Shown: positions 7,592-13,686 of the stretch, piece after piece
Position numbering within the stretch: position 1 is the first letter of the stretch
How the letters are laid out: each line of letters starts with the position of its first letter
Source of the DNA: Blastocatellia bacterium
Lineage (GTDB): Bacteria > Acidobacteriota > Blastocatellia > Pyrinomonadales > Pyrinomonadaceae
Length of the DNA: 13,686 nucleotides
Direction of reading: 5' to 3'
NCBI GenBank assembly: GCA_003487805.1
Contig: DNNE01000028.1
Span: 18,517 to 32,202, forward strand
Notes under the pieces: generated by a model
The model's input: the letters and a program-made list of their open reading frames with translations, nothing else
What the model was told of the DNA's origin: nothing
Database searches by the model: none
Program-made: the position numbers and the translations under genes

Positions 7592-8020
7592 ATGCCGTCA
7601 AAGAAGGCAAACAAAAAGTCAGCTAAGAAAACTTCGGTGAAGAAGAAATCGGCGGCTAAGAAAAAAGCCGCAGCAGGCGTTAAGAAAAGCGCGAAGAAGA
7701 AGGGCGCGGCCAGCAGCGCACAAAAACGCAGCCGTCGAAGCAAGGCCAGCGCAAGGAAGTCGCCCGCAAAGATATCCGTTGCTAAAAAGGGCGGCGGCCT
7801 CAAGATAAGTTCGAAGGACCTAATCAACCCAATTGAGCTGAGCAACAAGATAGTCGAGCAGGCGAAAGGGATCGCGGACGACTTGCTGAAGGGAGCAGCC
7901 GGTCTAGTGAAAGACGCAGTCGAAGCTGGCGCACACGCAGCAGAGCAGGCTACTCAGGCCGCAAGGGAAGCCACTAAAACCGCGAACGCTCGTGCCAAAT
8001 CAGCCCGGCAGCACAGGTAG
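7592..8020 (+). CDS. Histone H1-like Lys/Ala-rich protein with helical C-terminal half
   Basis: A 142-residue, highly basic protein in two parts. Residues 1-66 are a low-complexity Lys/Ala/Ser tail with 23 lysines, much like the tail of eukaryotic H1 and bacterial H1-like proteins that coat DNA. Residues 75-142 form a mostly alpha-helical, Ala-rich stretch with mixed charge (for example VEQAKGIADDLLKGAAGLVK), reminiscent of phasins or apolipoprotein-like amphipathic helices. The protein has no Cys, Phe, Tyr or Trp. A good ribosome site (AGGAG at 7581-7585, 6 bases before ATG) supports the start. DNA binding through the tail is inferred from composition alone, and low-complexity composition can mislead homology searches. 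A role in nucleoid compaction, or in tethering a granule or partner to DNA, are both possible. A strong palindrome lies 40 bp after the stop. Confidence 0.8.
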   Translation: MPSKKANKKSAKKTSVKKKSAAKKKAAAGVKKSAKKKGAASSAQKRSRRSKASARKSPAKISVAKKGGGLKISSKDLINPIELSNKIVEQAKGIADDLLKGAAGLVKDAVEAGAHAAEQATQAAREATKTANARAKSARQHR

Positions 8021-8059
8021 GCAACGGCGTTCTTAAACTACCGACTGATTGAAAGCGCT

Positions 8060-8101
8060 CGGCCCGAACGTCATGCGATTCAATCGCTGACGAACGGGCC
8101 G
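8060..8101. repeat. 42-base near-palindrome after the H1-like gene
   Basis: CGGCCCG (8060-8066) pairs with CGGGCCG (8095-8101). An AA/AA internal loop follows, then CGTCA (8069-8073) pairs with TGACG (8088-8092), a T bulges, and GCGAT pairs with ATCGC around a TCA loop. Nearly every base is explained by one long hairpin. No T-tract follows, so it is not a classical terminator. It could be a 3'-end stabiliser, a rho-assisted terminator or a REP-type element. Confidence 0.65.
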
Positions 8102-8142
8102 GGGTGTCTTCGGAAGCTACGGAAGAATCGTCACATGGTGTG

Positions 8143-8329
8143 TCAGTTCTTCGTAATCGCCACGCGCTGCGGTGCATAGTTAATTCGTCGCAGCTCGCGC
8201 ATGCTTCCATTCTTCAAATCACCTTCCACTAATTCGTTAACCATGCGCCGAGTTTGATCAACGTAGAGTGTAGATCCTTACTATCAGTTCCGACCACGAC
8301 GGCTCCGTAAGCCATCGCCTTGATTCGAT
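8143..8329 (-). pseudogene. Decayed, internally deleted 3' fragment of a PF09826-type beta-propeller gene
   Basis: Two blocks match the intact beta-propeller gene at 11613-13592, both on the minus strand. Block 1 (8143-8242) corresponds to 11613-11712 with about five substitutions and one inserted base. It encodes the same last 28 residues, VEGDLKNGSMRELRR through the final ITKN, and keeps a stop codon (TGA in place of TAA). Block 2 (8246-8329) corresponds to 12041-12124 with eight substitutions in 84 bases and recalls residues about 489-517 (KAMAYGAVVVGTD against EAMADGAVVVGTD). About 320-330 bp are missing between the blocks. The junction lies at a shared CGCC, and the two blocks are in different frames. 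The 5' three quarters of the gene are absent. The fragment has no start codon or ribosome site, so it is not expected to be expressed. Confidence 0.88.
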
Positions 8330-8464
8330 TGTTCAGAAAGATTTTACTTGCCGCCCACACTCGAAAGGTGTATTAGGAAGTATCCGCCATCAGTCAACTC
8401 TTTCTATAAGGACTACACCGGTTTCCGTTCGGTCCGCAAGACAATTAACTAAAATCATCCAGGT

Positions 8465-8469
8465 GGGAG
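8465..8469 (+). promoter_or_regulatory. Ribosome binding site that sets the beta-helix protein start
   Basis: GGGAG lies 5 bases before the ATG at 8475. A GTG at 8463 in the same frame would add four residues, but it overlaps this site and has no site of its own. The ATG gives a clean signal peptide beginning MNRK. Confidence 0.65.
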
Positions 8470-8474
8470 CAAAA

Positions 8475-11400
8475 ATGAATAGAAAAATCGTTTGGTCGCT
8501 GGTAACGCTCGCCGTTGTGTTCGGTGCGTCTCTGAAATATACCCAAAGTGCATCTTCGAGTTCATCTAACGAGCCGATAGCAGTTCCGCGCGCTGTTCCA
8601 AAAATCTCAAGCCTGGCTATGCCGTTCGCAACAACGTTAGACGTCGATCGGACGGACGATACCGCCGCTGCCACGGCCTGTACAATCGCAGCCAACGACT
8701 GCAGTTTGCGCGGTGCGATCATTAACGCCAACGCCGATGTTACTGGGACGCCGGTGACAATCAATCTGCAACCCGGGACCACCTATAACCTTACCCTGAC
8801 GAATGCCACCCAAGAGAACGCCGCGGCAACGGGTGATCTCGACGTCACGACAACGCTTCACACAGTGATGATCGTCGGTGGCGGTTCGTCGACGATCATC
8901 AATGCTGCGGGACTTAATTCGGGAACTCTCCACGATCGCGTGTTTCAAATCAATGGTTCAGGAGTGACCGCGATCTTTCAGGACCTCACGATTGAGAATG
9001 GCCGGGCGACCGATGACGGCACCAGTGGCGCGAGCACTGACCCGGTGGCGCAAAACGCTACCCGCTCGGGTGGTGGCATTCTGAATAACGGCGGCAGTGT
9101 GACGCTCACCAATGTCACAATTCAATCGTGCCAGGCGTTGGGTAAGGGTGATACGGTTTTGAACGATCACACGACCCTCGATGCCCACGGTGGTGGTCTC
9201 GCCAGTCTCACCGCTACGGGAAGCGTGATCATTACCGGCAGCACCTTCACGGGGAACAGCGCGCTAGGCGGGGAGGGAACTAACTTTAACAACGGCGCCG
9301 GCTCCAACGCCGCAGGCGGTTCGATCTATTTCGAAGGCGGCACGCTCAACATCGATGGGTCGCGTATTGATACCAGTAACGCGACCGGCGGAAAAGGCGG
9401 CAACGGCCCAGGTAATCAGCAGAACGGAGGTATTGGCGGCACCGCTCAGGGTGGAGGCGCCTGGATCGGCAGCGGCACGATCAGCATAAATAACACCACG
9501 TTCGAAAGCTGCGCAGCGACCGGCGGCAACTCCGGCACAGGACAAAATGGCTCCGAGCCGACGGGCGATGGCGGTGGTGGTGGCCTCTACAGTCTCGGTA
9601 ATACTACCGTGACCAACTCAACTTTTGATTTGAATAGCGCCACTGGCGGACGCAGTGGTGATACCTTCGGCCCAGACTGCTTTGGCGCGCATGAATCTCT
9701 TAACGCTGGGGCCGGCCGCGGAGGCGCGATCCTGGCGGACGGCGGTAGCCTGGTCGTCGATACCGCAACCTTCGCAAGCAACTCTGCCAAAGGCGGTAAC
9801 GGTGGTAATGGTGGTCCAACGAACGTTGCGACCTGCGCTCAAAGCCAACACGGCGATGGCGGACTTGCCTATGGCGGTGCGATTACCAACAACAATGCCG
9901 CGACTCTTAACATCAAGCACTCAACGATCAGCGGTAATAGTGCTCAGGCCGGCAACAGCGGGTTCAATCAAGGCGGAGCTACCTTGCCGCCGCGTAACGC
10001 GGCTGAGGGTACGGGTGGCGGAATTCGCGTCGGTCCCGGCAGCGTGACTTTGGAAAACACAATCATTGCTAACAACACCGCGGCCAACGGCGTAGGCGCT
10101 AACCCCGGCGCATTTACACCCGGACCGAATGTCGATGGCGCGGTCACCAGCAACGGTCATAACCTGCTCGGTGTCGCTACCGAAGCAACAGGATTTTCCG
10201 GGGCGGGAGATCAAACCGGCGCCAACCCGATGCTTGCTCCTTTGGCGAGTAATGGTGGGCCAACGCAGACGATGGCGCTGACGATCGGCAGTCCGGCCAT
10301 CGATGCAGGCGTGGCTTCTGGAGCTACAACTGATCAGCGCGGTATGCCGCGCACGGTTGATGATCCTGGCGTCCCTAATTCTGGCGGCAGCGACGGTACT
10401 GACATCGGCGCTTACGAGTCGCCGGTCCTTTGCCATCTCACTTGCCCAACCGACATCAGCGTGTCGAACGACCCGGGCGATTGCGGCGCAATAGTCACTT
10501 ACACGACTCCATCGGGAGACGCCTGCGGTACCGTGACGTGCGATCATCCTTCGGGAGATTTCTTCCCGGTTGGGCCCACGACCGTCCAATGCAACAGCAC
10601 GGCTGGTCCAACCTGCAGCTTTACGGTCACTGTTAACGACACGCAGCCTCCGACGATCAGTGCGCCGGCCAATGCGACCTACCAATGCGCTAGTCAGGTG
10701 CCGCCGGCTTCGCCGGCACAGGCGACCGCTTCGGATAATTGCGGCGCGCCAGCCGTCACCGTTTCAGAATCAAACAACGGTGGCGCTGGTTCTCCTGCCA
10801 GTCCGCTGATCATTACTCGCACCTACACGGCAACCGATGCGGCCAGTCTCAGCACGAGCGCAACGCAAACGATCACCGTCATCGACAACACGCCTCCGAG
10901 CATTACTTGCCCGGCCAATATCGTGGTGAATGCCATCCCGGGAACGTGTGCGGTGCCGGTCAACTTCACGGTCACGGCGAATGACAACTGTTCGTCTGCA
11001 ACAATAATTACCAGCAAGACATCGGGCTCGAGCTTTCCGGTTGGAACTACAACGGTAAATGCAACGGCGACAGATGTGGCGGGCAATTCGAGTAACTGTA
11101 GCTTTACCGTGACGGTTAAGGACATTACTCCGCCCGTAATTATTCTTAACGGTCAGACAATTGCGCTCTGGCCACCCAACCACAAATATTCGACCATCAA
11201 GATTACGGATCTGGTTGAGAGTGCCAGCGATCTTTGCGATCCGAGCGTCAATATCAATAGCGTGCGGATTGCACAGGTCACGAGTGACGAGCCTGACAAC
11301 AGTGGCGGCGATGGCAACACGACGCATGACATCGTCATTGCGCCCGACTGCAAGTCAGTACAACTGCGCGCTGAGCGGATGGGTGGTAGCAACGGACGGG

Positions 11401-11543
11401 TTTACACCATCACCTTCAAGTTGACGGACGCGTCGGGCAATAGCAGCACCGCTACCGCGAAGGTTATTGTGGACCATTCACAAAACGGATCGGCCGCGGT
11501 CGATGACGGACCACACTACACAGTCTTGAGCGGCTGTCCTTAG
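8475..11543 (+). CDS. Large secreted right-handed beta-helix protein with CSLREA-like N-terminus and HYR repeats
   Basis: A 1022-residue exported protein, probably displayed on or shed from the cell surface as an adhesin- or matrix-like molecule. Signal peptide about 1-26. Residues about 56-84 carry NDCSLRGAIINAN, a variant of the CSLREA motif that often precedes beta-helices. Residues about 125-590 form a Gly/Asn/Thr-rich parallel beta-helix with many short rungs of the type ITGSTFTGNSA, ISINNTTFESC and LNIKHSTISGNSA. Residues about 590-650 contain IGSPAIDAG, TDQRGMPR and GTDIGAYE, the usual close of such helices (choice-of-anchor Q type). About 653-882 hold three HYR-like Ig-fold repeats (landmarks CPTDISV, SFTVTVNDTQPPTI, CPANIVV, FPVGTTTVNATATD). 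About 884-1000 form one more beta domain with ALWPPNHKYSTI. No LPXTG-like, type IX or PEP-CTERM sorting tail is visible. No catalytic residues can be assigned, so enzymatic activity such as a lyase is not supported. Confidence 0.85.
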   Translation: MNRKIVWSLVTLAVVFGASLKYTQSASSSSSNEPIAVPRAVPKISSLAMPFATTLDVDRTDDTAAATACTIAANDCSLRGAIINANADVTGTPVTINLQPGTTYNLTLTNATQENAAATGDLDVTTTLHTVMIVGGGSSTIINAAGLNSGTLHDRVFQINGSGVTAIFQDLTIENGRATDDGTSGASTDPVAQNATRSGGGILNNGGSVTLTNVTIQSCQALGKGDTVLNDHTTLDAHGGGLASLTATGSVIITGSTFTGNSALGGEGTNFNNGAGSNAAGGSIYFEGGTLNIDGSRIDTSNATGGKGGNGPGNQQNGGIGGTAQGGGAWIGSGTISINNTTFESCAATGGNSGTGQNGSEPTGDGGGGGLYSLGNTTVTNSTFDLNSATGGRSGDTFGPDCFGAHESLNAGAGRGGAILADGGSLVVDTATFASNSAKGGNGGNGGPTNVATCAQSQHGDGGLAYGGAITNNNAATLNIKHSTISGNSAQAGNSGFNQGGATLPPRNAAEGTGGGIRVGPGSVTLENTIIANNTAANGVGANPGAFTPGPNVDGAVTSNGHNLLGVATEATGFSGAGDQTGANPMLAPLASNGGPTQTMALTIGSPAIDAGVASGATTDQRGMPRTVDDPGVPNSGGSDGTDIGAYESPVLCHLTCPTDISVSNDPGDCGAIVTYTTPSGDACGTVTCDHPSGDFFPVGPTTVQCNSTAGPTCSFTVTVNDTQPPTISAPANATYQCASQVPPASPAQATASDNCGAPAVTVSESNNGGAGSPASPLIITRTYTATDAASLSTSATQTITVIDNTPPSITCPANIVVNAIPGTCAVPVNFTVTANDNCSSATIITSKTSGSSFPVGTTTVNATATDVAGNSSNCSFTVTVKDITPPVIILNGQTIALWPPNHKYSTIKITDLVESASDLCDPSVNINSVRIAQVTSDEPDNSGGDGNTTHDIVIAPDCKSVQLRAERMGGSNGRVYTITFKLTDASGNSSTATAKVIVDHSQNGSAAVDDGPHYTVLSGCP

Positions 11544-11593
11544 CGGGCTGGGTTGCGCGAGAGGAGGCCAGCCCGTTATTCGAGCTGGCCTCC
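11544..11593. terminator. Hairpin(s) between convergent genes
   Basis: A 10-bp perfect stem (GGAGGCCAGC, 11563-11572, with GCTGGCCTCC, 11584-11593) lies between the stop codons of the beta-helix and beta-propeller genes. The bases 11568-11575 (CCAGCCCG) can instead pair with CGGGCTGG at 11544-11551, directly after the beta-helix stop, so two hairpins are mutually exclusive. Neither strand has a T-tract. Position and stability suggest a bidirectional 3' end, perhaps rho-assisted. Confidence 0.5.
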
Positions 11594-11612
11594 CCATTCA
11601 AAACAGGCCTTC

Positions 11613-13592
11613 TTAGTTCTTCGTAATCGCGACGCGCTGCGGTGCATAGTTTATTCGTCGCAACTCGCGCATGCTTCCATTCTTCAAATCACCTTCCACT
11701 ATTTCGTAACCAAGCAGCGCCAGCACGCGACCGCGCACGAATATCGGTCGCGAGTTGCCATACCAATCGACGCAGGAAGCGCGGCATCCATCGTCGACGG
11801 CCTTTTCGGCTTCCGCGCCGAGTTCTCCCAACTCTTCAAAGTGCAACGATCGATTGCGCAGGAAAATAATCGCGGCTGAACTTTGAAATAGATTCATGTA
11901 GCCGGCGCGGCCGGGAACGCTAATCGGCAAACCGAGCACGCCCGAATCTGGTCCATCCGGTTTGTAGAAGAAACCCTGACTGCGCAACTCACCCTGCGAA
12001 GCATCCCTGCGCGTGTAATCATCTGCAACCTCGGGTGAATCGCCGAGTTTAATCGACGTAAAGTGCAGGTCCTTACCATCAGTTCCGACCACGACGGCTC
12101 CGTCAGCCATCGCCTCGATTCGATCGACGCCGTGCTTGAGAGTCAGTTCGTTTGTGTCGCCGTCTGTCCAGCGCACTACGTAAAGGCTCGCTTGCCATCT
12201 GTTTTCGGGCTGGCCCGCGCCGCTGCCGATTCCATAAAGCAGATAGTTACCAACGAAGCGATTTTGGAAGGAGGCGTTCTCCGGCTTGGGCAGCGGGTGA
12301 TAACACCACGATGACGCGGCACTACTGCCGTCATTGAAAAGAGAGAGCGGCAGCCGCATCAAGGCGACGTCGCCGGCTGAGGTTTCCGCCGCCCACATGC
12401 CGTCGCCTGAAGCACCGGTACGCACCAGCACGTTCAAATGCTTGTCTTCGCTTTCGAGAAATGAAAACTGATCGACGGGACTGCCGGAGACGCCAATCGC
12501 GCTCGGTCCCGATCCATCGAGCGGCATGCGATAGAGCATTGAGTGCTGGCCGCCGCGCTGTCCATAACCCGCCCAATCAGTGGTCCAAACGTAAACTGAT
12601 TCCGGCGAAACATAGAATACGCGCCCCGGCGCTCCCAACACTCCGGTCGCATCGCACTTGAAGTCGTCGTTGGCCAGATCGCAGACCGTCACCGTGTGCA
12701 AGGCCAATCCATAAGTCGAATCCAGCTTGCCCTCGGGGACGTAAACGCGAGTCGCCGAAACGATGCGTTGAAATTCAGCCGGCGTCGCGCCCTTGTGCCA
12801 CTTGCGGACGGCGGGAAATTGAGCGAACGGATCAGTCGCGTAGGGGTTCAAGTAAAGCGGCGTGTAAAAAATCAGCTTGCTGCCGATCAGGCGGCTGGCG
12901 TAGTTACGCGATGAGTAGTAATCATTCGAGCGCAGATGATAAGTCGATCGATAGGCGAGGTTGCCGGCGCGATCGATCCTGAACAGCCCAACTTCCGTGC
13001 CGCCGCGTTCGTAGCTATAACCAATCACCGCCACTGTATCGGCTGAGACGAGCATTTCGTCGTACCAGGTGTAGCGCGGATCGATGTCCGGTCCAAACGC
13101 ATCGACACTCGATATCGGCTTCAGCGTGTTGTCGCCGATCGCCACCGTGAACAGACGTCCGCGCCGCAGCACGACGAGGTGATCGCCGTGCAATTTGACG
13201 ATGCCTCCTTCGTCGACACCGACGTGTTGGGTGTTGGTAATCGATTCGTCTTTTGCAGCCGTCGCGTCGGCTTCTTTGGCAAGACCCGTGGCCGCTGCCT
13301 GGTTAGCGGCGGGGGCCGGCGCCAGGGCTTCAGACTTTGTGCGTCGCGCTTGAGCGCGTTTTTGTTCTTCAACAAGTTGCCGGAAATAATTTTTCAGCTC
13401 TTCTTCAGAGCCGAAGGAACGCATCGTCTTCTTTGCAGTCCTGGTTTCAATGCGTGGCGCCGAAGCCCCACTCACTAAACGGTTTCCGCCCGTGGCCAGC
13501 GCCGAAATCAGGCCCACGACGGCGGCGACCGAAAAGACAAGCGAGGTAAATGAGAGCACGAAGTTTCGCGCATTTCGAAGGTTGTTCATCAT
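11613..13592 (-). CDS. Secreted or membrane-anchored beta-propeller protein (PF09826-type)
   Basis: A 659-residue exported protein. Residues about 11-34 are strongly hydrophobic (FVLSFTSLVFSVAAVVGLIS) and form a signal peptide or N-terminal anchor. Residues 60-115 are a charged, Ala-rich spacer (EEELKNYFRQLVEEQKRAQA) likely to be helical. From about 118 the sequence is beta-rich to the end and opens with ITNTQHVGVDEGGIVK (118-133), the entry signature of the secreted beta-propeller family PF09826 (usually TN.QE.GVDE.DIVK). Four-stranded blades recur through residue 655. Pairs of Cys (304/313 and 603/607) may form disulfides after export. Such propellers usually act as interaction scaffolds, and no enzyme activity is evident. 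The start is supported by AGGAG 5 bases before ATG (13592). A second ATG follows immediately. A remnant of a sister copy lies at 8143-8329, beyond the convergent beta-helix gene. Confidence 0.87.
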   Translation of the reverse strand: MMNNLRNARNFVLSFTSLVFSVAAVVGLISALATGGNRLVSGASAPRIETRTAKKTMRSFGSEEELKNYFRQLVEEQKRAQARRTKSEALAPAPAANQAAATGLAKEADATAAKDESITNTQHVGVDEGGIVKLHGDHLVVLRRGRLFTVAIGDNTLKPISSVDAFGPDIDPRYTWYDEMLVSADTVAVIGYSYERGGTEVGLFRIDRAGNLAYRSTYHLRSNDYYSSRNYASRLIGSKLIFYTPLYLNPYATDPFAQFPAVRKWHKGATPAEFQRIVSATRVYVPEGKLDSTYGLALHTVTVCDLANDDFKCDATGVLGAPGRVFYVSPESVYVWTTDWAGYGQRGGQHSMLYRMPLDGSGPSAIGVSGSPVDQFSFLESEDKHLNVLVRTGASGDGMWAAETSAGDVALMRLPLSLFNDGSSAASSWCYHPLPKPENASFQNRFVGNYLLYGIGSGAGQPENRWQASLYVVRWTDGDTNELTLKHGVDRIEAMADGAVVVGTDGKDLHFTSIKLGDSPEVADDYTRRDASQGELRSQGFFYKPDGPDSGVLGLPISVPGRAGYMNLFQSSAAIIFLRNRSLHFEELGELGAEAEKAVDDGCRASCVDWYGNSRPIFVRGRVLALLGYEIVEGDLKNGSMRELRRINYAPQRVAITKN

Positions 13593-13686
13593 CAGTTCTC
13601 CTGTTGGGTATTACTCAAACACAACAGAAGAACGGGACGGGCCGACGAACTTGCAGGGAGAAATTACAGAACCGCTCGCGGTAGCG
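13593..13686. other. Upstream region of the beta-propeller gene
   Basis: This 94-bp stretch contains the ribosome site of the beta-propeller gene (CTCCT on the plus strand, 13598-13602) and the partial REP-like repeat at the window edge. I found no clear -35/-10 pair. The promoter may lie here in a form I cannot recognise, or beyond the window. Confidence 0.5.
13666..13686. repeat. Partial copy of the REP-like element at the window edge
   Basis: CAGAACCGCTCGCGGTAGCG matches the left arm of the 156-241 palindrome (CAGAACCCCGAGCGGTAGCG) at 16 of 20 positions, and all differences fall in the variable spacer. The element is cut by the window end, so its second arm cannot be seen. Confidence 0.6.

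Larger units (their letters stand above)
8021..8474. other. Gene-poor stretch with palindrome and gene remnant
   Basis: These 454 bp lack an intact gene. They contain a 42-base near-palindrome (8060-8101), a minus-strand remnant of a beta-propeller gene (8143-8329), and about 145 bp of leader before the beta-helix gene. In that leader TATAAG (8405-8410) and TAAAAT (8450-8455) could be -10 elements, but neither has a recognisable -35 at the right distance. Confidence 0.7.

Noticed and set aside
9060..10100. Repeated GGTGGT/GGCGGC motifs suggesting a tandem DNA repeat
   Set aside because: They follow the Gly-rich turns of beta-helix rungs and have no fixed period at the DNA level.
9921..10685. 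254-residue open frame on the minus strand inside the beta-helix gene
   Set aside because: Arg/Ala-rich translation with no recognisable motif, lying antisense to repetitive Gly/Asn/Thr codons.
8475..11543. Pectate lyase activity for the beta-helix protein
   Set aside because: The fold resembles pectate lyases, but no catalytic or calcium-binding lyase motif can be seen, and the N- and C-terminal domains are typical of non-enzymatic surface proteins.
1..13686. CRISPR array, tRNA, rRNA, insertion sequence or toxin-antitoxin pair
   Set aside because: I looked for regularly spaced repeats, cloverleaf-like segments, transposase motifs and small paired genes, and found none that hold up.

Overview
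The window holds eight intact protein genes, one gene remnant, and several inverted repeats. I see no rRNA, tRNA, CRISPR array, transposase or phage gene. It looks like ordinary chromosome from a soil-type bacterium with a large secretome. The best guess is Acidobacteriota, perhaps the Blastocatellia/Pyrinomonadaceae group. This is inferred from the mix of protein types (CSLREA-like beta-helix with HYR repeats, metallopeptidase with a DUF4214-like tail, secreted PF09826-type beta-propeller, and a 193-residue secreted protein resembling acidobacterial hypothetical proteins). No marker gene is present to prove it.

Layout, left to right. Positions 1-244 hold no convincing gene but carry a rho-independent terminator and a long REP-like palindrome that ends 3 bp beyond the stop of the first gene. 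On the minus strand, 245-2329 encodes a secreted or anchored metzincin peptidase. Divergent to it, 2555-4000 and 4013-5698 form a tight plus-strand pair: a citrate-lyase/malyl-CoA-lyase-like aldolase (DUF6986-like) and a secreted M49-like zinc peptidase. A hairpin separates these from a convergent DUF72 (YecE-like) gene at 5764-6660. Two plus-strand genes follow: a secreted protein of unknown function (6935-7516) and a histone-H1-like Lys/Ala-rich protein with a helical tail (7592-8020).

The 454-bp stretch 8021-8474 has no intact gene. It holds a strong palindrome (8060-8101) and a decayed, internally deleted copy of the 3' part of the beta-propeller gene at the far right of the window. Next come a 1022-residue secreted beta-helix/HYR protein (8475-11543) and, convergent to it, the intact beta-propeller gene (11613-13592). 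The window ends inside what looks like another copy of the REP-like element.

Five of the eight genes carry an N-terminal signal or anchor segment, so the common theme is the cell envelope and exterior: two zinc peptidases, a large adhesin-like beta-helix protein, a beta-propeller and a small beta-rich protein. I see no sign that the genes form one pathway. The most informative signal is the beta-propeller remnant, which shows that the beta-helix gene sits between two copies, one dead and one alive, of the same gene. I did not find a convincing new multi-gene system.
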